Below the pieces are notes generated by a model. The model did no database searches. It saw only the letters and a list, made by a program, of their open reading frames with translations, and was not told where the DNA came from. This document shows, one piece after another, positions 43,863 through 53,281 of a stretch of DNA of 64,000 nt. The stretch comes from Arcanobacterium phocisimile (GTDB taxonomy: Bacteria > Actinomycetota > Actinomycetes > Actinomycetales > Actinomycetaceae), in the NCBI RefSeq assembly GCF_016904675.1, contig NZ_CP070228.1:806001-870000 (forward strand), in the 5' to 3' direction. The position numbers and the translations under genes were made by a program. Each line of letters starts with the position of its first letter. Position 1 is the stretch's first letter.

Positions 43863-45287
43863 TCAGCGAGCGAGGTGCTCAACAAGGGTGCGGAGCATAA
43901 CTCCAGTTGCGCCCTTTGGCTGGTAGCCCCACTCACCTTCGCGGTTGAACGATGGGCCAGCAATATCGATGTGTGCCCATGGCGTCTTACCAACGAATTC
44001 CTTCAAGAACAAGCCAGCAACGAGCATGCCGCCGAAACGCGAACCAGAGTTCTTCATATCAGCGCATTCAGAATCGAGCGAAGAACGCAGTTCAGCAGGA
44101 AGCGGCATGCCCCAAGCAGGCTCGCCAGCGCGTCTTGCAGCTGCAACCACTGCGTCGCGAACCTCATCGGTTCCCATAATGCCGGTTGTGCGGTTACCCA
44201 AGGCAACCATCTGGGCACCAGTCAAGGTAGCAATATCGATGATCTCGTCTGGGTTTTCTTCGCAACCCATAATCAGGCCGTCAGCCATAACTAGGCGGCC
44301 TTCGGCGTCGGTATTGTTAATCTCTACCGAAATACCGTTGCGGTAGACGATCACGTCGTCTGGGCGGCCAGCGGTACCCGAAACCATGTTTTCGGCCAAG
44401 CACAGCCAGGCCACAACGCGGCGCTTCACGCCAAGCTTAGCAGCAGCCACCACTGCATGAAGTACGGTAGCAGCACCGGTCATGTCAGTCTTCATTTCGG
44501 TGATAGCAGTGGATGGCTTGAGGCTGTAACCACCGGTATCGAAGGTGATGCCCTTACCAACCAAAGCGGTGAAACCTTCAGCATCTGCTGGGTTGTATTC
44601 CACGCGAACAAGGCGTGGAGCAGAAGCCGAACCGCGGCCAACCTGCAAAAGACCGTTGAGCTTCTCAGCTTCAAGAGCCTTCTCATCAAAAATCTTGACC
44701 GAGAGGCCAACCTCGAGAGCAACCTTCTCTGCCTCTTCAGCGAAGGTCACTGGGTTGAGGAAGTTAGGCGTGGTGTTTTCCAAATCACGAACGGCGTTGA
44801 CGGCGTTCGACAGCACCAAAGCGCGATTGAAGACGTCGTCAGAACCGAAGGAAGAAACAACATTGATCAAAGCAACAGGGGACTTCGCCGGCTTCTTGTA
44901 AGCGTCGAAGACGTAGGCTCCTAGGCCAGCACCTTCAATAATGGCGCCAGCTTGTTCGGCTGTTTCATGTGGGAAACAGATCGCCATCTCATCGCGGCCA
45001 GCAGCAGTGCGGGTGGCTACGCCAGCCATGTGGCGCAGGGATTCGGTTGCGTGCTCGGTGCACAGACCGACGGCTACAACAACCTTGGATGAATCAAGCG
45101 GGTTGACGACAGTGAGTGTCGAGAGCGGCTTGGCAGAAAAATCGAGAGTGGTCAGCGCAAGTTCCACGCCTTCTGCGAGCTTCTCATCGACTGGGGATAC
45201 GACGGAAAGAGCGCCATCTTTCTTGGTAACTGCAAGAACAATGTTCGAGTGCAGATCGAGTTCAGATACAAATTGATATTTAGTCAT
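43863..45287 (-). CDS. pepA: Leucyl aminopeptidase (M17)
   Basis: A 474-aa hexameric cytosolic aminopeptidase with two metal ions. The catalytic block GKGITFDTGGYSLKPS contains the metal Lys-Asp region, followed by MKTDMTGAATVLHA and the signature NTDAEGRLVMADGL with Asp, Glu and Arg. The N-terminal 150 residues are the less conserved regulatory domain. ATG 45287 (MTKYQFVSELDL) is chosen: TATGAT lies 6 bases before it, so the transcript may be leaderless. The longer frame from 45323 would read through a hairpin. Confidence 0.94.
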   Translation of the reverse strand: MTKYQFVSELDLHSNIVLAVTKKDGALSVVSPVDEKLAEGVELALTTLDFSAKPLSTLTVVNPLDSSKVVVAVGLCTEHATESLRHMAGVATRTAAGRDEMAICFPHETAEQAGAIIEGAGLGAYVFDAYKKPAKSPVALINVVSSFGSDDVFNRALVLSNAVNAVRDLENTTPNFLNPVTFAEEAEKVALEVGLSVKIFDEKALEAEKLNGLLQVGRGSASAPRLVRVEYNPADAEGFTALVGKGITFDTGGYSLKPSTAITEMKTDMTGAATVLHAVVAAAKLGVKRRVVAWLCLAENMVSGTAGRPDDVIVYRNGISVEINNTDAEGRLVMADGLIMGCEENPDEIIDIATLTGAQMVALGNRTTGIMGTDEVRDAVVAAARRAGEPAWGMPLPAELRSSLDSECADMKNSGSRFGGMLVAGLFLKEFVGKTPWAHIDIAGPSFNREGEWGYQPKGATGVMLRTLVEHLAR

Positions 45288-45300
45288 ACCTCTATCATAA

Positions 45301-45336
45301 GAGTCAGTCCAGCATGTTGCCATGCTGGACTGACTC
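45301..45336 (-). terminator. Hairpin between the DUF3043 gene and pepA
   Basis: Perfect 16-bp stem GAGTCAGTCCAGCATG (45301-45316) with 45321-45336, loop TTGC. It is 38 bases past the DUF3043 stop and immediately upstream of the pepA -10 (TATGAT, 45299-45294). Confidence 0.75.
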
Positions 45337-45373
45337 TTGAGTGCGAACGAATGATCACGTTCTCTAGAAAAAC

Positions 45374-46042
45374 TTATGCAGATTTTCGTGCAGCTTTAGC
45401 CGCGCGATAGTCTTCCTTGCTCCCACCTGTAGGGAATTCGCCGCGTTTGACTTGTGGGGAAGGTAGACGCCAGCGTGGCATATACATTCCGCGCGAGAAC
45501 ATTTGCATGGAGAAACCGGAAGGGATCTCGTCGGCACCGAACTTATAGGTGGCGAGAATCTTCGCTTTGCGTACGATCCAAGCGAGTTGAATAACCATCA
45601 CAATAAAGACGGCGTATAGGCCAACGATGGCAAGAAATGCTACCTGTGGCCAGTAAGACATAAATACTGCAAGTAACAGAAGTGGAATAACCAACGGCAT
45701 AAACCATTGACCCCACGGAGCTGAAGCATCAATATAGTCACGACCCCATCGACGTACGCGACCGCGGTGAGCTGGCGGCATATTCTTTTCATCACCCGTA
45801 CGCATTGCCGTTTGTTGACGGTAATATAACTCGTTACTCTTGGCGCGGTTTTCGGCACGCAACTTGCGCTTTTCTTCCTTCGTCAGCGCCGACGTCGACG
45901 CCACAATTGGACGGCGCCGAGCCTTCTGCGCCTCTTTGCGCTTCGGAGTAGGCGTGCCCTTAGGCGGCGTGTAGCCTTTTTCCTGTGGCACGACACCAAC
46001 TTCAGGTGTTGCTGGAGTGGAGTCTTTCTTTTGACCAAACAC
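45374..46042 (-). CDS. DUF3043 membrane protein
   Basis: A 222-aa actinobacterial protein of the DUF3043 family. The N-terminal 100 residues are cytoplasmic and very basic (KRKEAQKARRRPIVAS and SALTKEEKRKLRAENRAKSN). Two transmembrane segments follow (WFMPLVIPLLLLAVFMSYW and VAFLAIVGLYAVFIVMVIQL), then a basic C-terminal tail. Function unknown. It is commonly found next to dipeptidase and quinone or Fe-S genes, as here (divergent M20 peptidase). Confidence 0.88.
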   Translation of the reverse strand: MFGQKKDSTPATPEVGVVPQEKGYTPPKGTPTPKRKEAQKARRRPIVASTSALTKEEKRKLRAENRAKSNELYYRQQTAMRTGDEKNMPPAHRGRVRRWGRDYIDASAPWGQWFMPLVIPLLLLAVFMSYWPQVAFLAIVGLYAVFIVMVIQLAWIVRKAKILATYKFGADEIPSGFSMQMFSRGMYMPRWRLPSPQVKRGEFPTGGSKEDYRAAKAARKSA

Positions 46043-46120
46043 GAATAAAATCCTTCACACTAAATGAAATACCATCAGCTACTTTACCGGGTTTCCGCTT
46101 GTAGGCGGTAGGCTAGAGGT

Positions 46121-47467
46121 ATGGATATCCAAAATATTACTTCCCGCGTCGATGACGCGATGCCTAACGTTCTCAAAGAACTCAAAGAATTTGTCGCAAT
46201 CCCATCGATTTCAGCAGCCGCTTTCGATCAGTCCAAGATGGACGATTCAGCACAGTGGATTGCGCAACGAGTAAAAGACCTTGGTCTTGAAGCCCAGATC
46301 ATTAAGCTGGAAACCGAATCTGGCCTAGTCGGCCGTCCAGCGATCCTCGCTTCGCGTCCGGCAGAGCCAGGAAAACCTACAATACTTCTCTATGCACACC
46401 ACGATGTGCAGCCAGTTGGCGATGAAGCCGAATGGGAATCTGAGCCATTCGTAGCGACTGAAAAAGATGGTCGCCTTTACGGACGCGGAACTGCCGACGA
46501 TAAAGCGGGGGTGCTCGTGCATCTAGCTGCGATTGAGGCCGCTGATCCTGGAGTTGGAATTCGACTCTTTATTGAGGGCGAAGAAGAAATCGGTTCGCCC
46601 ACATTCGCAGACTTCTTACAAATATACCGCGACCAGCTTGAAGCAGACGTCATCGTCGTTGCTGATTCGTCAAACTGGAACGTTGGCGTTCCGTCTTTAA
46701 CGACGTCACTGCGCGGGGTAGTGCGACTCGATGTCAAAGTCTCCGTTCTTGACCACGCACTGCACTCCGGTTTCTTCGGCGGTCCAGTTCTCGACGCCGT
46801 CGTCGTTGCTTCTCGTCTTATCTCCACTTTGCACGACGACGAAGGTAACATCGCCGTCGCCGGCTTGCTTCAACAAGACACAACCGATGTCGATTATCCA
46901 GAAGCAGATTTCCGTCGCGATGCAGGAATGCTTGACGGGGTCCAACTTGCCGGATCTGGTTCGATCACGTCCCGGTTGTGGACTAAGCCATCGATCTCGG
47001 TGATCGGTATGGATATCACCCCGGTCGATATTGCGTCCAATACGATTATTCCATCAGTAGATATGCTTATTTCCATGCGTGTAGCACCAGGTCAAGATGC
47101 GCTTGAAGCTGGCGAAGCACTTGCTCAGCATCTTCGTGACCACGTCCCATTCGGCGCCCAGATTGAGATTTCCGTGGCTGAGGCCGGCTCTGCATTCCTC
47201 GCCGGCGAATCCAGCGAAGTAACAGATATTGCCCGCTGGGCGCTCAAAGAAGCCTGGGGTGGCATTGACTCAGTAGACATCGGTCAGGGCGGATCAATTC
47301 CGTTCATTGCTGACCTAGCTGAGGCCTTCCCACAAGCACAAATTCTTGTCACTGGAATCGAAGATCCAGACACCCGTGCTCATTCAGCCAACGAATCACT
47401 TCATATCGGTGATTTCCGCAATGCTATTGCCGCTGAAGCACTATTGTTGACACGGCTTGGAGAGTAA
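46121..47467 (+). CDS. M20 family dipeptidase
   Basis: A 448-aa zinc metallopeptidase of the M20/ArgE family, which hydrolyses dipeptides or related amides. Metal-site blocks: LLYAHHDVQPVG (His and Asp), GRGTADDKAGVL (bridging Asp), FIEGEEEIGSP (catalytic Glu pair), VVADSSNW (Asp) and, near the end, DTRAHSANESL (His). The dimerisation (lid) domain lies between residues 205 and 340. Full length. It is immediately followed, without a gap, by the glycerate-kinase-like gene. Confidence 0.93.
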   Translation: MDIQNITSRVDDAMPNVLKELKEFVAIPSISAAAFDQSKMDDSAQWIAQRVKDLGLEAQIIKLETESGLVGRPAILASRPAEPGKPTILLYAHHDVQPVGDEAEWESEPFVATEKDGRLYGRGTADDKAGVLVHLAAIEAADPGVGIRLFIEGEEEIGSPTFADFLQIYRDQLEADVIVVADSSNWNVGVPSLTTSLRGVVRLDVKVSVLDHALHSGFFGGPVLDAVVVASRLISTLHDDEGNIAVAGLLQQDTTDVDYPEADFRRDAGMLDGVQLAGSGSITSRLWTKPSISVIGMDITPVDIASNTIIPSVDMLISMRVAPGQDALEAGEALAQHLRDHVPFGAQIEISVAEAGSAFLAGESSEVTDIARWALKEAWGGIDSVDIGQGGSIPFIADLAEAFPQAQILVTGIEDPDTRAHSANESLHIGDFRNAIAAEALLLTRLGE

Positions 47468-48550
47468 ATGCGTATCGCATTAGTGGCCACAGCGCTTGCC
47501 GGTTGTGAACCGGACGCTGTGGCCAGTGCGGCCGTCACTGGCTGGAAAAAAGCGCGCCCCGCAGACGACATCGACGTCATCATTGCCTCAGATGGTGTGC
47601 CGGTAGCACACGTAGGAACAGGCTTATCAAGAGTTTTCCAACAAGAACACAAAGATGCTGTTGCGAATGAATATTGTGAGGCTCTCGGACCGCGACGAAT
47701 ATTCTGGGTCTCCGAAACGGACCGCTGTGGGCTTCTTGATCTAGCTGAGGCAGCGACATGGGATGAACATAGCGATCCACGCGGTTCGTCAGCTTTTCTT
47801 GCTCACGACATCATGCGCGCGTTGGAGCTGGGACTGACACAGATACGTATCCATCTGCCAGCGTTAATGGCTGGATCCGATGTTGGACTCGGCTTACTGA
47901 GCGAACTGAGTGGCATAGAGCTGTCGTGGGACAGCGACGAACAGCTAGTTGTACAAGCAATCGAGCAGGCTCGCCACCGGATCGGACCGTTGCATATTGT
48001 GGTTTCGTATCCTTTCGGCCAGGCACTGGCGGGTTTCGATGGACTGGCTCATACCTGGCAAAATGCCGGGCTAGATCCTGTTTTGGCGCAAGATTTTCTG
48101 CAACAAACCTCCGGGTATGTGCATAAGCTCGAGAGGATTCGTGCCCGGTGGGATCTATCCTTCGCCTCGAAACCGTTTCGTCGTTACGAGTTTGACGGTG
48201 TTGGGGGCGGTTTAGGACTTCTTTTTGTTTTACTGCGTGCGCGCTTGAGCACGATGGGTTCACATCTGGTGTTTCCAGAAACGCCTTCAGATTTATATGT
48301 CTATGTGACTAACGCTGTTGAGTTACATGTGCCCAGTGGTTTGAGCACGATGACTGATCGATCCCAAGAAGAAGGAAATCCGGCAATCTTAGTGGTTTCG
48401 CGTACTGAGCTGTTGCGCGGTGAACTTGCGCGTTTGGGTCTCAATGGTATGTATAAGTTGCAATCCGAGCGCGCAGAACACGACTTCTACCATGACGATA
48501 TTGTGAATATTTTTTCGCGGTTAGCTTCGACGTGGGGATGGGACGTATAG
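47468..48550 (+). CDS. Glycerate-kinase-like protein (divergent)
   Basis: A 360-aa protein whose start, MRIALVATALAGCEPDAVAS with AAVTGWKKARPADDIDVIIA SDG, resembles glycerate kinase (GlxK type). The typical glycine-rich GGS blocks and catalytic residues are weak or absent: VGGGLGLLFVLLRARLS is the best match to the conserved GAAGGLG segment. It may have lost kinase activity. The ATG directly follows the M20 peptidase stop, so the two are cotranscribed. Actinobacteria often have such a gene just before the A-type Fe-S carrier. Family assignment is moderate. Confidence 0.65.
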   Translation: MRIALVATALAGCEPDAVASAAVTGWKKARPADDIDVIIASDGVPVAHVGTGLSRVFQQEHKDAVANEYCEALGPRRIFWVSETDRCGLLDLAEAATWDEHSDPRGSSAFLAHDIMRALELGLTQIRIHLPALMAGSDVGLGLLSELSGIELSWDSDEQLVVQAIEQARHRIGPLHIVVSYPFGQALAGFDGLAHTWQNAGLDPVLAQDFLQQTSGYVHKLERIRARWDLSFASKPFRRYEFDGVGGGLGLLFVLLRARLSTMGSHLVFPETPSDLYVYVTNAVELHVPSGLSTMTDRSQEEGNPAILVVSRTELLRGELARLGLNGMYKLQSERAEHDFYHDDIVNIFSRLASTWGWDV

Positions 48551-48625
48551 CTCATAGCGTATTAGTGGAATCCATGAGCTTGAGCCGATAACCTTAACCA
48601 TGTCTATCTTTAATTGGAGGAAAAG

Positions 48626-48967
48626 ATGAGTGAAGTTGCAACGCACGCCGTTAGTCTTACTGACGTGGCTGCTGCAAAAGTTAAGTCGCTTTTAGAACAA
48701 GAAGGTCGTGATGATCTTCGTTTACGCGTCGCTGTGCAACCCGGTGGCTGTTCTGGATTGATGTATCAATTGTATTTTGACGAGCGTTTGCTCGATGGCG
48801 ATGCTCTTCGAGATTTTGATGGTGTTGAAGTTGTCGTCGACCGTATGTCAGTCCCATATCTCGATGGTGCAACAATTGATTTTGCTGATTCGATTGAGCG
48901 TCAGGGATTCACGATCGATAATCCGAATGCGCAAGGCTCATGTGCATGTGGTGAGTCATTCCACTGA
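48626..48967 (+). CDS. erpA: A-type iron-sulfur cluster carrier (ErpA/HesB)
   Basis: A 113-aa carrier that delivers Fe-S clusters to target enzymes. The three ligand cysteines are present: QPGGCSGLMYQLYFD, and GSCACGESFH at the C-terminus (CxC). TGGAGGAAAAG precedes the ATG at 48626. Full length. It stands between the glycerate-kinase-like gene and an FKBP lipoprotein. In actinobacteria erpA is normally essential for respiratory enzymes. Confidence 0.95.
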   Translation: MSEVATHAVSLTDVAAAKVKSLLEQEGRDDLRLRVAVQPGGCSGLMYQLYFDERLLDGDALRDFDGVEVVVDRMSVPYLDGATIDFADSIERQGFTIDNPNAQGSCACGESFH

Positions 48968-49018
48968 GTTAATAAGGCTGCCATGGACAAGGTTCCAGTT
49001 GCCTTAAAGGAGTATGTA

Positions 49019-49963
49019 ATGAAGCGTTCAATTCTAGCAGTATGTGCGGTGGTAGCTATCGGTTTAGCTGGTTGCTCAGCGGATGCCGCATCTGATACTG
49101 CTCATGGTTCAAAGAGTGAAACTACTAGTGCTAAGGATTCGGCTCCAGGCACCCAAATGCCGACTGTGAAACTTGATGGTGTCAAGACCCGTCTAGTGTT
49201 TCCGGACTCTAATCCACCCGAAGGCCTACAGAAAGATGTCATTGATGGCGGTGAAGGCCGTGACATCGAGGAAACAGATTTTGTTGTGGCAAACTATGTT
49301 GGTCAAGTATGGGGAGAAGAGAGTGCTTTCGATTCGTCCTTCGCGCGGGGCAAAGCAACTGGATTCTCATTGCAACAAGTTATCCCGGGCTGGACGAAGG
49401 GTCTTGCCGGGTTAAAGCCTGGTGCCAAGGTCATTCTCTCGATTCCAGCTGATATGGGCTACGGTCCAAGTGGGGGGAATGCACAAGCTGGTATTGGTGC
49501 CGACGATACTATCGCATTCTATGTTGAGATTGTTGATGCTTATGGTGCCAACCAAGCCGGGGATCCAAATGCTACGCTCGAGGCAGATCTTGCCTCATTG
49601 CCTGTTGAGATTACCGGTAATCTCGGCGAGCCTATCTCGATTGCGGTGAAAGAGGGAACGCCAAATCCTACCGAGGTGACAACTACTGTCATTGCGCGCG
49701 GTGCTGGTCCGGAAATCGGTGGTGAAGGAACTGGCGTTTACATTCAATATGCTCTTTCTCCAATAGATAACTCTAAGCCCGAAGTAAGCTACGGTGAAGC
49801 AGGTCCAATTCGCTCTACAATCGGAGGTGGATCAATCTTTGATGGTCTCACTGGTATCCCAGTAGGATCGCGAGTCTTGATTATGGCTCCAGCTAGCGGG
49901 CAAGCTGGTAGTGGGGACCAACCCGGATTTGCCGTGGTAGTTGACGTTCTTGGGATTGATTAA
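49019..49963 (+). CDS. FKBP-type peptidyl-prolyl isomerase lipoprotein
   Basis: A 314-aa surface lipoprotein: signal MKRSILAVCAVVAIGLAGC with lipobox LAGC. An FKBP domain covers about residues 65-185 (EETDFVVANYVGQVWGEESA and FDSSF, then GWTKGLAGLKPGAKVILSIP and DDTIAFYVEIVDA). The second half (200-314) looks like a worn FKBP repeat, with VYIQYALSPI and IFDGLTGIPVGSRVLIMAPA, where the catalytic aromatic residues are mostly lost. It probably helps fold exported proteins. AAAGGAG lies 7 bases before the ATG. Confidence 0.9.
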   Translation: MKRSILAVCAVVAIGLAGCSADAASDTAHGSKSETTSAKDSAPGTQMPTVKLDGVKTRLVFPDSNPPEGLQKDVIDGGEGRDIEETDFVVANYVGQVWGEESAFDSSFARGKATGFSLQQVIPGWTKGLAGLKPGAKVILSIPADMGYGPSGGNAQAGIGADDTIAFYVEIVDAYGANQAGDPNATLEADLASLPVEITGNLGEPISIAVKEGTPNPTEVTTTVIARGAGPEIGGEGTGVYIQYALSPIDNSKPEVSYGEAGPIRSTIGGGSIFDGLTGIPVGSRVLIMAPASGQAGSGDQPGFAVVVDVLGID

Positions 49964-49996
49964 GATCCGTTTATCGGTTGTCAGTTACACGCGATA

Positions 49997-50047
49997 ATAA
50001 AAGGTGTGGCGCTCAGATCGAATCGATCTGAGCGCCACACCTTTTAT
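49997..50047. terminator. Bidirectional terminator between the FKBP gene and sodA
   Basis: Perfect 25-bp inverted repeat (49997-50021 with 50023-50047), GC-rich at the top and flanked by ATAAAA/TTTTAT. Serves both convergent genes. Confidence 0.92.
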
Positions 50048-50123
50048 CTGAAGATCGTTTCGGCCTTTTCTTTCTTACACGTTAGTGTTTGTAAAGAAAA
50101 GGCCGTAGGGATGATCCGATATC

Positions 50124-50747
50124 TTAGCCAAGAATAAGCTTAGAAGCGTTTTCTTGTGCTTCGCGTAAACGGGAAGCGACATCTTCCCAGTTGGCGAGGT
50201 TCCAGATTGCGTTGACGTAGTCAGCCTTCACATTGAGGTAATCGAGGTAGAACGCGTGCTCCCACATATCAACTATGAACAGTGGGATCGTCACAGGTGG
50301 GATATTGCCCTGCTGATCGAAGAGCTGGAAAATGGTGAGCTTGCCGGAAAGAGTATCGAAAGCAAGAACAGCCCAGCCAGATCCCTGAATGCCTGTTGCT
50401 GCAGCAGTAAAGTGCTTCTTAAAAGCTTCGAAAGAGCCGAATGAATCCTTGATTGCTTCGAGTAGTTCGCCCTCTGGTTCGCCGCCACCGTTCGGGGAGA
50501 GGTTCTTCCAGAAGATGGAGTGGTTGGTGTGTCCACCAAGGTTGAAAGCTAGATCCTTGGAGAACTGGTTGATCTTCGAAAGGTCGCCTGCTTCCCGAGC
50601 AGCTGCGAGGTTTTCGTGTGCCGCATTAACACCGGCAACATACGCAGCATGATGCTTGTCGTGGTGAAGCTCCATGATCTTACCGGAAATATGTGGCTCT
50701 AATGCAGCATAGTCATAAGGTAGCTCTGGAAGGGTGTAAAGTGTCAT
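50124..50747 (-). CDS. sodA: Superoxide dismutase (Mn/Fe)
   Basis: A 207-aa cytoplasmic SOD. Metal ligands are the His in MELHHDKHHAAYV, His in GGHTNHSIFWKN, and Asp and His in VDMWEHAFYLDY. GGGEPEGELLEAI and the GIQGSGWAVLAFD block favour the Mn or cambialistic type. ATG 50747 has GGAGGT 5 bases upstream, so the longer frame from 50810 is not the start. It is monocistronic with a strong terminator. Confidence 0.96.
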   Translation of the reverse strand: MTLYTLPELPYDYAALEPHISGKIMELHHDKHHAAYVAGVNAAHENLAAAREAGDLSKINQFSKDLAFNLGGHTNHSIFWKNLSPNGGGEPEGELLEAIKDSFGSFEAFKKHFTAAATGIQGSGWAVLAFDTLSGKLTIFQLFDQQGNIPPVTIPLFIVDMWEHAFYLDYLNVKADYVNAIWNLANWEDVASRLREAQENASKLILG

Positions 50748-50958
50748 GTCGACCTCCGATGATCGTTGATTCGGGACTAAAGTCCATCTTGTGATTCCAT
50801 TATGCTTCATTTTGGTAGAGTTGGCAGTGTTTATTACTGACAGTGAACGCGCTGGACAGCATGTCTGTGCGGTGGACCATGTGTGTCAAGTCGTTCTATG
50901 AACTGAAAGGACGTAGACTAAATATCGTTTAGTGATGTTTATCTATTCGGAGGTTGAG

Positions 50959-51354
50959 ATGGATTCGCGAGTAAAAGTTTTGGTCTACTCAGACAATAGC
51001 GATGTTCGTGAGTCTGTCATGCGGAGTGTAGGCCGTACAGTCCCAGGCACTGGAGTTGCTATCGACTGGATGGAAGGTGCGACCCCCGATGGCACTATTC
51101 TGAAAATTAAGGAAGCCGAGGAAGCCAACGAGCCTTTCAACCTCCTCATTCTTGATGCGGAAACGCCTAAGCTCGGCGGTATCGGTTTGGGTAAAATGGT
51201 TCGCGACGAAATCAACCCAGAAACTCCGTACATTGTGCTCATTGCTCGTCCTCAGGACGAGTGGCTAGCTAGGGTGGCTACACCGCAAGCGATTCTTCCA
51301 TATCCAGTTGATTCTGCAGCACTCTCACGTGCCGTGCATGATATCCTCAGTTAA
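50959..51354 (+). CDS. Receiver-domain protein (response-regulator-like)
   Basis: A 131-aa stand-alone receiver-like domain. MDSRVKVLVYSDNSDVRESV matches strand 1 and the acidic pocket (here S-D-N-S-D rather than DD). LLILDAETPKLGGIGLGKMV has the phospho-acceptor Asp. YIVLIARPQDEW and AILPYPVDSAALSRAV match the Thr/Lys region, but the conserved Lys is replaced (LPYP). It has no output domain. GGAGG lies before ATG 50959. Relatives are conserved next to sodA or uvrC-like genes in actinobacteria. Phosphorylation is doubtful. Confidence 0.8.
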   Translation: MDSRVKVLVYSDNSDVRESVMRSVGRTVPGTGVAIDWMEGATPDGTILKIKEAEEANEPFNLLILDAETPKLGGIGLGKMVRDEINPETPYIVLIARPQDEWLARVATPQAILPYPVDSAALSRAVHDILS

Positions 51355-51428
51355 TTTTTCGGTGCTTTCGCGCCAACTGTTGTCAAGGAATATCAGCGAG
51401 TCAGGATTATCCTCCCAGGGGTAATCAA

Positions 51429-53240
51429 TCAATCAAGATGTTCTAGGCTTCCCATAATTCCTTCGTCGAAACCAGGAATTGTGGGAAGTTTGATTTTTTG
51501 CGCGTGGTCAAGCGGAGTTGATAATGCATCTGGTTTACTGGCGACGACGATTCGGACGCCGTCGCGCCAAAGCCATCGAGAAAGACAGCGCAGTTCATCG
51601 GTAGATACTGATTCAAATGGACGTTCCGGAAGCACGCTTAACGGGTGAGTAGCCATGAACTCTTCGGCAAATCGGTGTACCTGAATATCAGCTGCGACAA
51701 CCATTGACTGCACGAACCGGCCATGATCGATCACTATTACTTCCCAACTAGCGCTTTTTTCGTCGCTTGGAGCTGCCGCTATGATCCTGCCAGCATGTAC
51801 GAGCGGAAGACAGATTGCTCCTGCTACTGCGCCATTGACCAGGGCATACAACCGTTCACGCTCGGCTAGGGCGGCTTCGAACCGTTCGAGCTGGGACAGT
51901 TTAGCCATTCTTTCTTGCGTGGCTGAATAGATAACATCTAGATTGCCTGAAATGGCGTGGGCGGCTGCTCGACAAGCTTGCCTCTGTTCAATTCCGGTAA
52001 CACAAGGCGCATCACAAAGATTCAACTCTGCCATATGACAGGGTAGACGCCCGTCAGCGACAGCTGGCAACGTTTGACTGCACGTGCGTAACCCGGACAC
52101 GCTTTCGATGAGTTCTTTCGCTTGCTTAGCATGTGCGAAGCGAGTGAAGGGGCCAAGCACGTGATCTACGTGTTCACGCAATACTACCTTTGTGATGGTT
52201 AACCGCGGATGGGGTTCTTGTGTGAGCCGAAGCCAATATCTCGATCGCGGTTTTGATCGCTTGTTGTAACGTGGCCGGATCTCACGAATCAATCGAATTT
52301 CAAGAATCTCAGCTTCAATCAAGGTAGCTGTTTCAATTGCTTCTACCCGCTCAGCTAGATCGACCATCTCACCTATGCGTCGTCTTTTCTCAGCAGCTGT
52401 GAAATAACTGCGAACTCGTTTATAAACGTTCCCTGAAACTCCGATATAGAGAATTTCATCATTGGGGCCGACGAACTGATAGACGCCGCTACCTCGAGGT
52501 AGACCATCAGCCAATGAGATTTTTTTCCTACGTTTGCTGGGAACCCCCGAGTGAGCAGTCATCAAATCATCGACATGAGTTACACCCAATGGACCGAGCC
52601 GAGATAAGACAGCATGAAGGACATCGACGGTGGCACGTGCATCGTCCAATGCGCGGTGGGTCGGTGTAGTTGTTGCCCCTACCAACCGTGCGAGCGAGGA
52701 AAGCTTGTAGTTAGGTACTTCATCGCGAGTAAATACACGACGAGAAAGCTTAACAGTATCAACTGTTCGTCGTTGCGGGAACTCCAGCCCTACAGCTTGT
52801 GCGGCACCGGTGAGCTGCCCGATATCAAAGCGTGCGTTATGAGCAACGTAGATAAGCTCCGAATCATGACCGATAAACTCGATAAACGCCAGCATAACTT
52901 CAGCCAACGATGGGGCAGTTGTGACCATGGCAGTTGATATTCCAGTCAACCGAGAAATAAAAGCTGGAATAGGTATCCCAGGATTAACTAGTGTGCCAAA
53001 TTCGCCGATCACTTCACCGCCACGCACCTTAACCGCACCGATTTCGGTCAAGGAGTGTAACCCAGGCTTTTCTCCAGTAGTTTCAACATCGACGACGAGG
53101 AACGTCGCCTGTTCTAAGGACAGCCCTAAATCGTCAAACGCCAACTGCTGTGGCTCAATAGGTGACTGGCCACGGCGATGAATCGGGACAACTTCGGTAT
53201 CTAACCGTCGCCCTGGGGGAACTGAACGGATGTTTTTCAT
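51429..53240 (-). CDS. DEDDh exonuclease fused to UvrC-like GIY-YIG nuclease (DnaQ-UvrC)
   Basis: A 603-aa DNA-repair nuclease of the Rv2191 type. The N-terminal DnaQ-like exonuclease has FLVVDVETTGE (D51, E53), YVAHNARFDIGQL and HRALDDARATVDVL. The GIY-YIG domain begins GVYQFVGPNDEILYIGVSGN at about 255, followed by the UvrC-like Cys-rich link LPCHMAELNLCDAPCVTGIE. It would process damaged or branched DNA, as E. coli Cho does, with an added proofreading-like activity. Full length; probably monocistronic. Confidence 0.92.
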   Translation of the reverse strand: MKNIRSVPPGRRLDTEVVPIHRRGQSPIEPQQLAFDDLGLSLEQATFLVVDVETTGEKPGLHSLTEIGAVKVRGGEVIGEFGTLVNPGIPIPAFISRLTGISTAMVTTAPSLAEVMLAFIEFIGHDSELIYVAHNARFDIGQLTGAAQAVGLEFPQRRTVDTVKLSRRVFTRDEVPNYKLSSLARLVGATTTPTHRALDDARATVDVLHAVLSRLGPLGVTHVDDLMTAHSGVPSKRRKKISLADGLPRGSGVYQFVGPNDEILYIGVSGNVYKRVRSYFTAAEKRRRIGEMVDLAERVEAIETATLIEAEILEIRLIREIRPRYNKRSKPRSRYWLRLTQEPHPRLTITKVVLREHVDHVLGPFTRFAHAKQAKELIESVSGLRTCSQTLPAVADGRLPCHMAELNLCDAPCVTGIEQRQACRAAAHAISGNLDVIYSATQERMAKLSQLERFEAALAERERLYALVNGAVAGAICLPLVHAGRIIAAAPSDEKSASWEVIVIDHGRFVQSMVVAADIQVHRFAEEFMATHPLSVLPERPFESVSTDELRCLSRWLWRDGVRIVVASKPDALSTPLDHAQKIKLPTIPGFDEGIMGSLEHLD

Positions 53241-53281
53241 ACAAAAATGTTAAACTGAGCCTCCACCATAAAATGCTGACA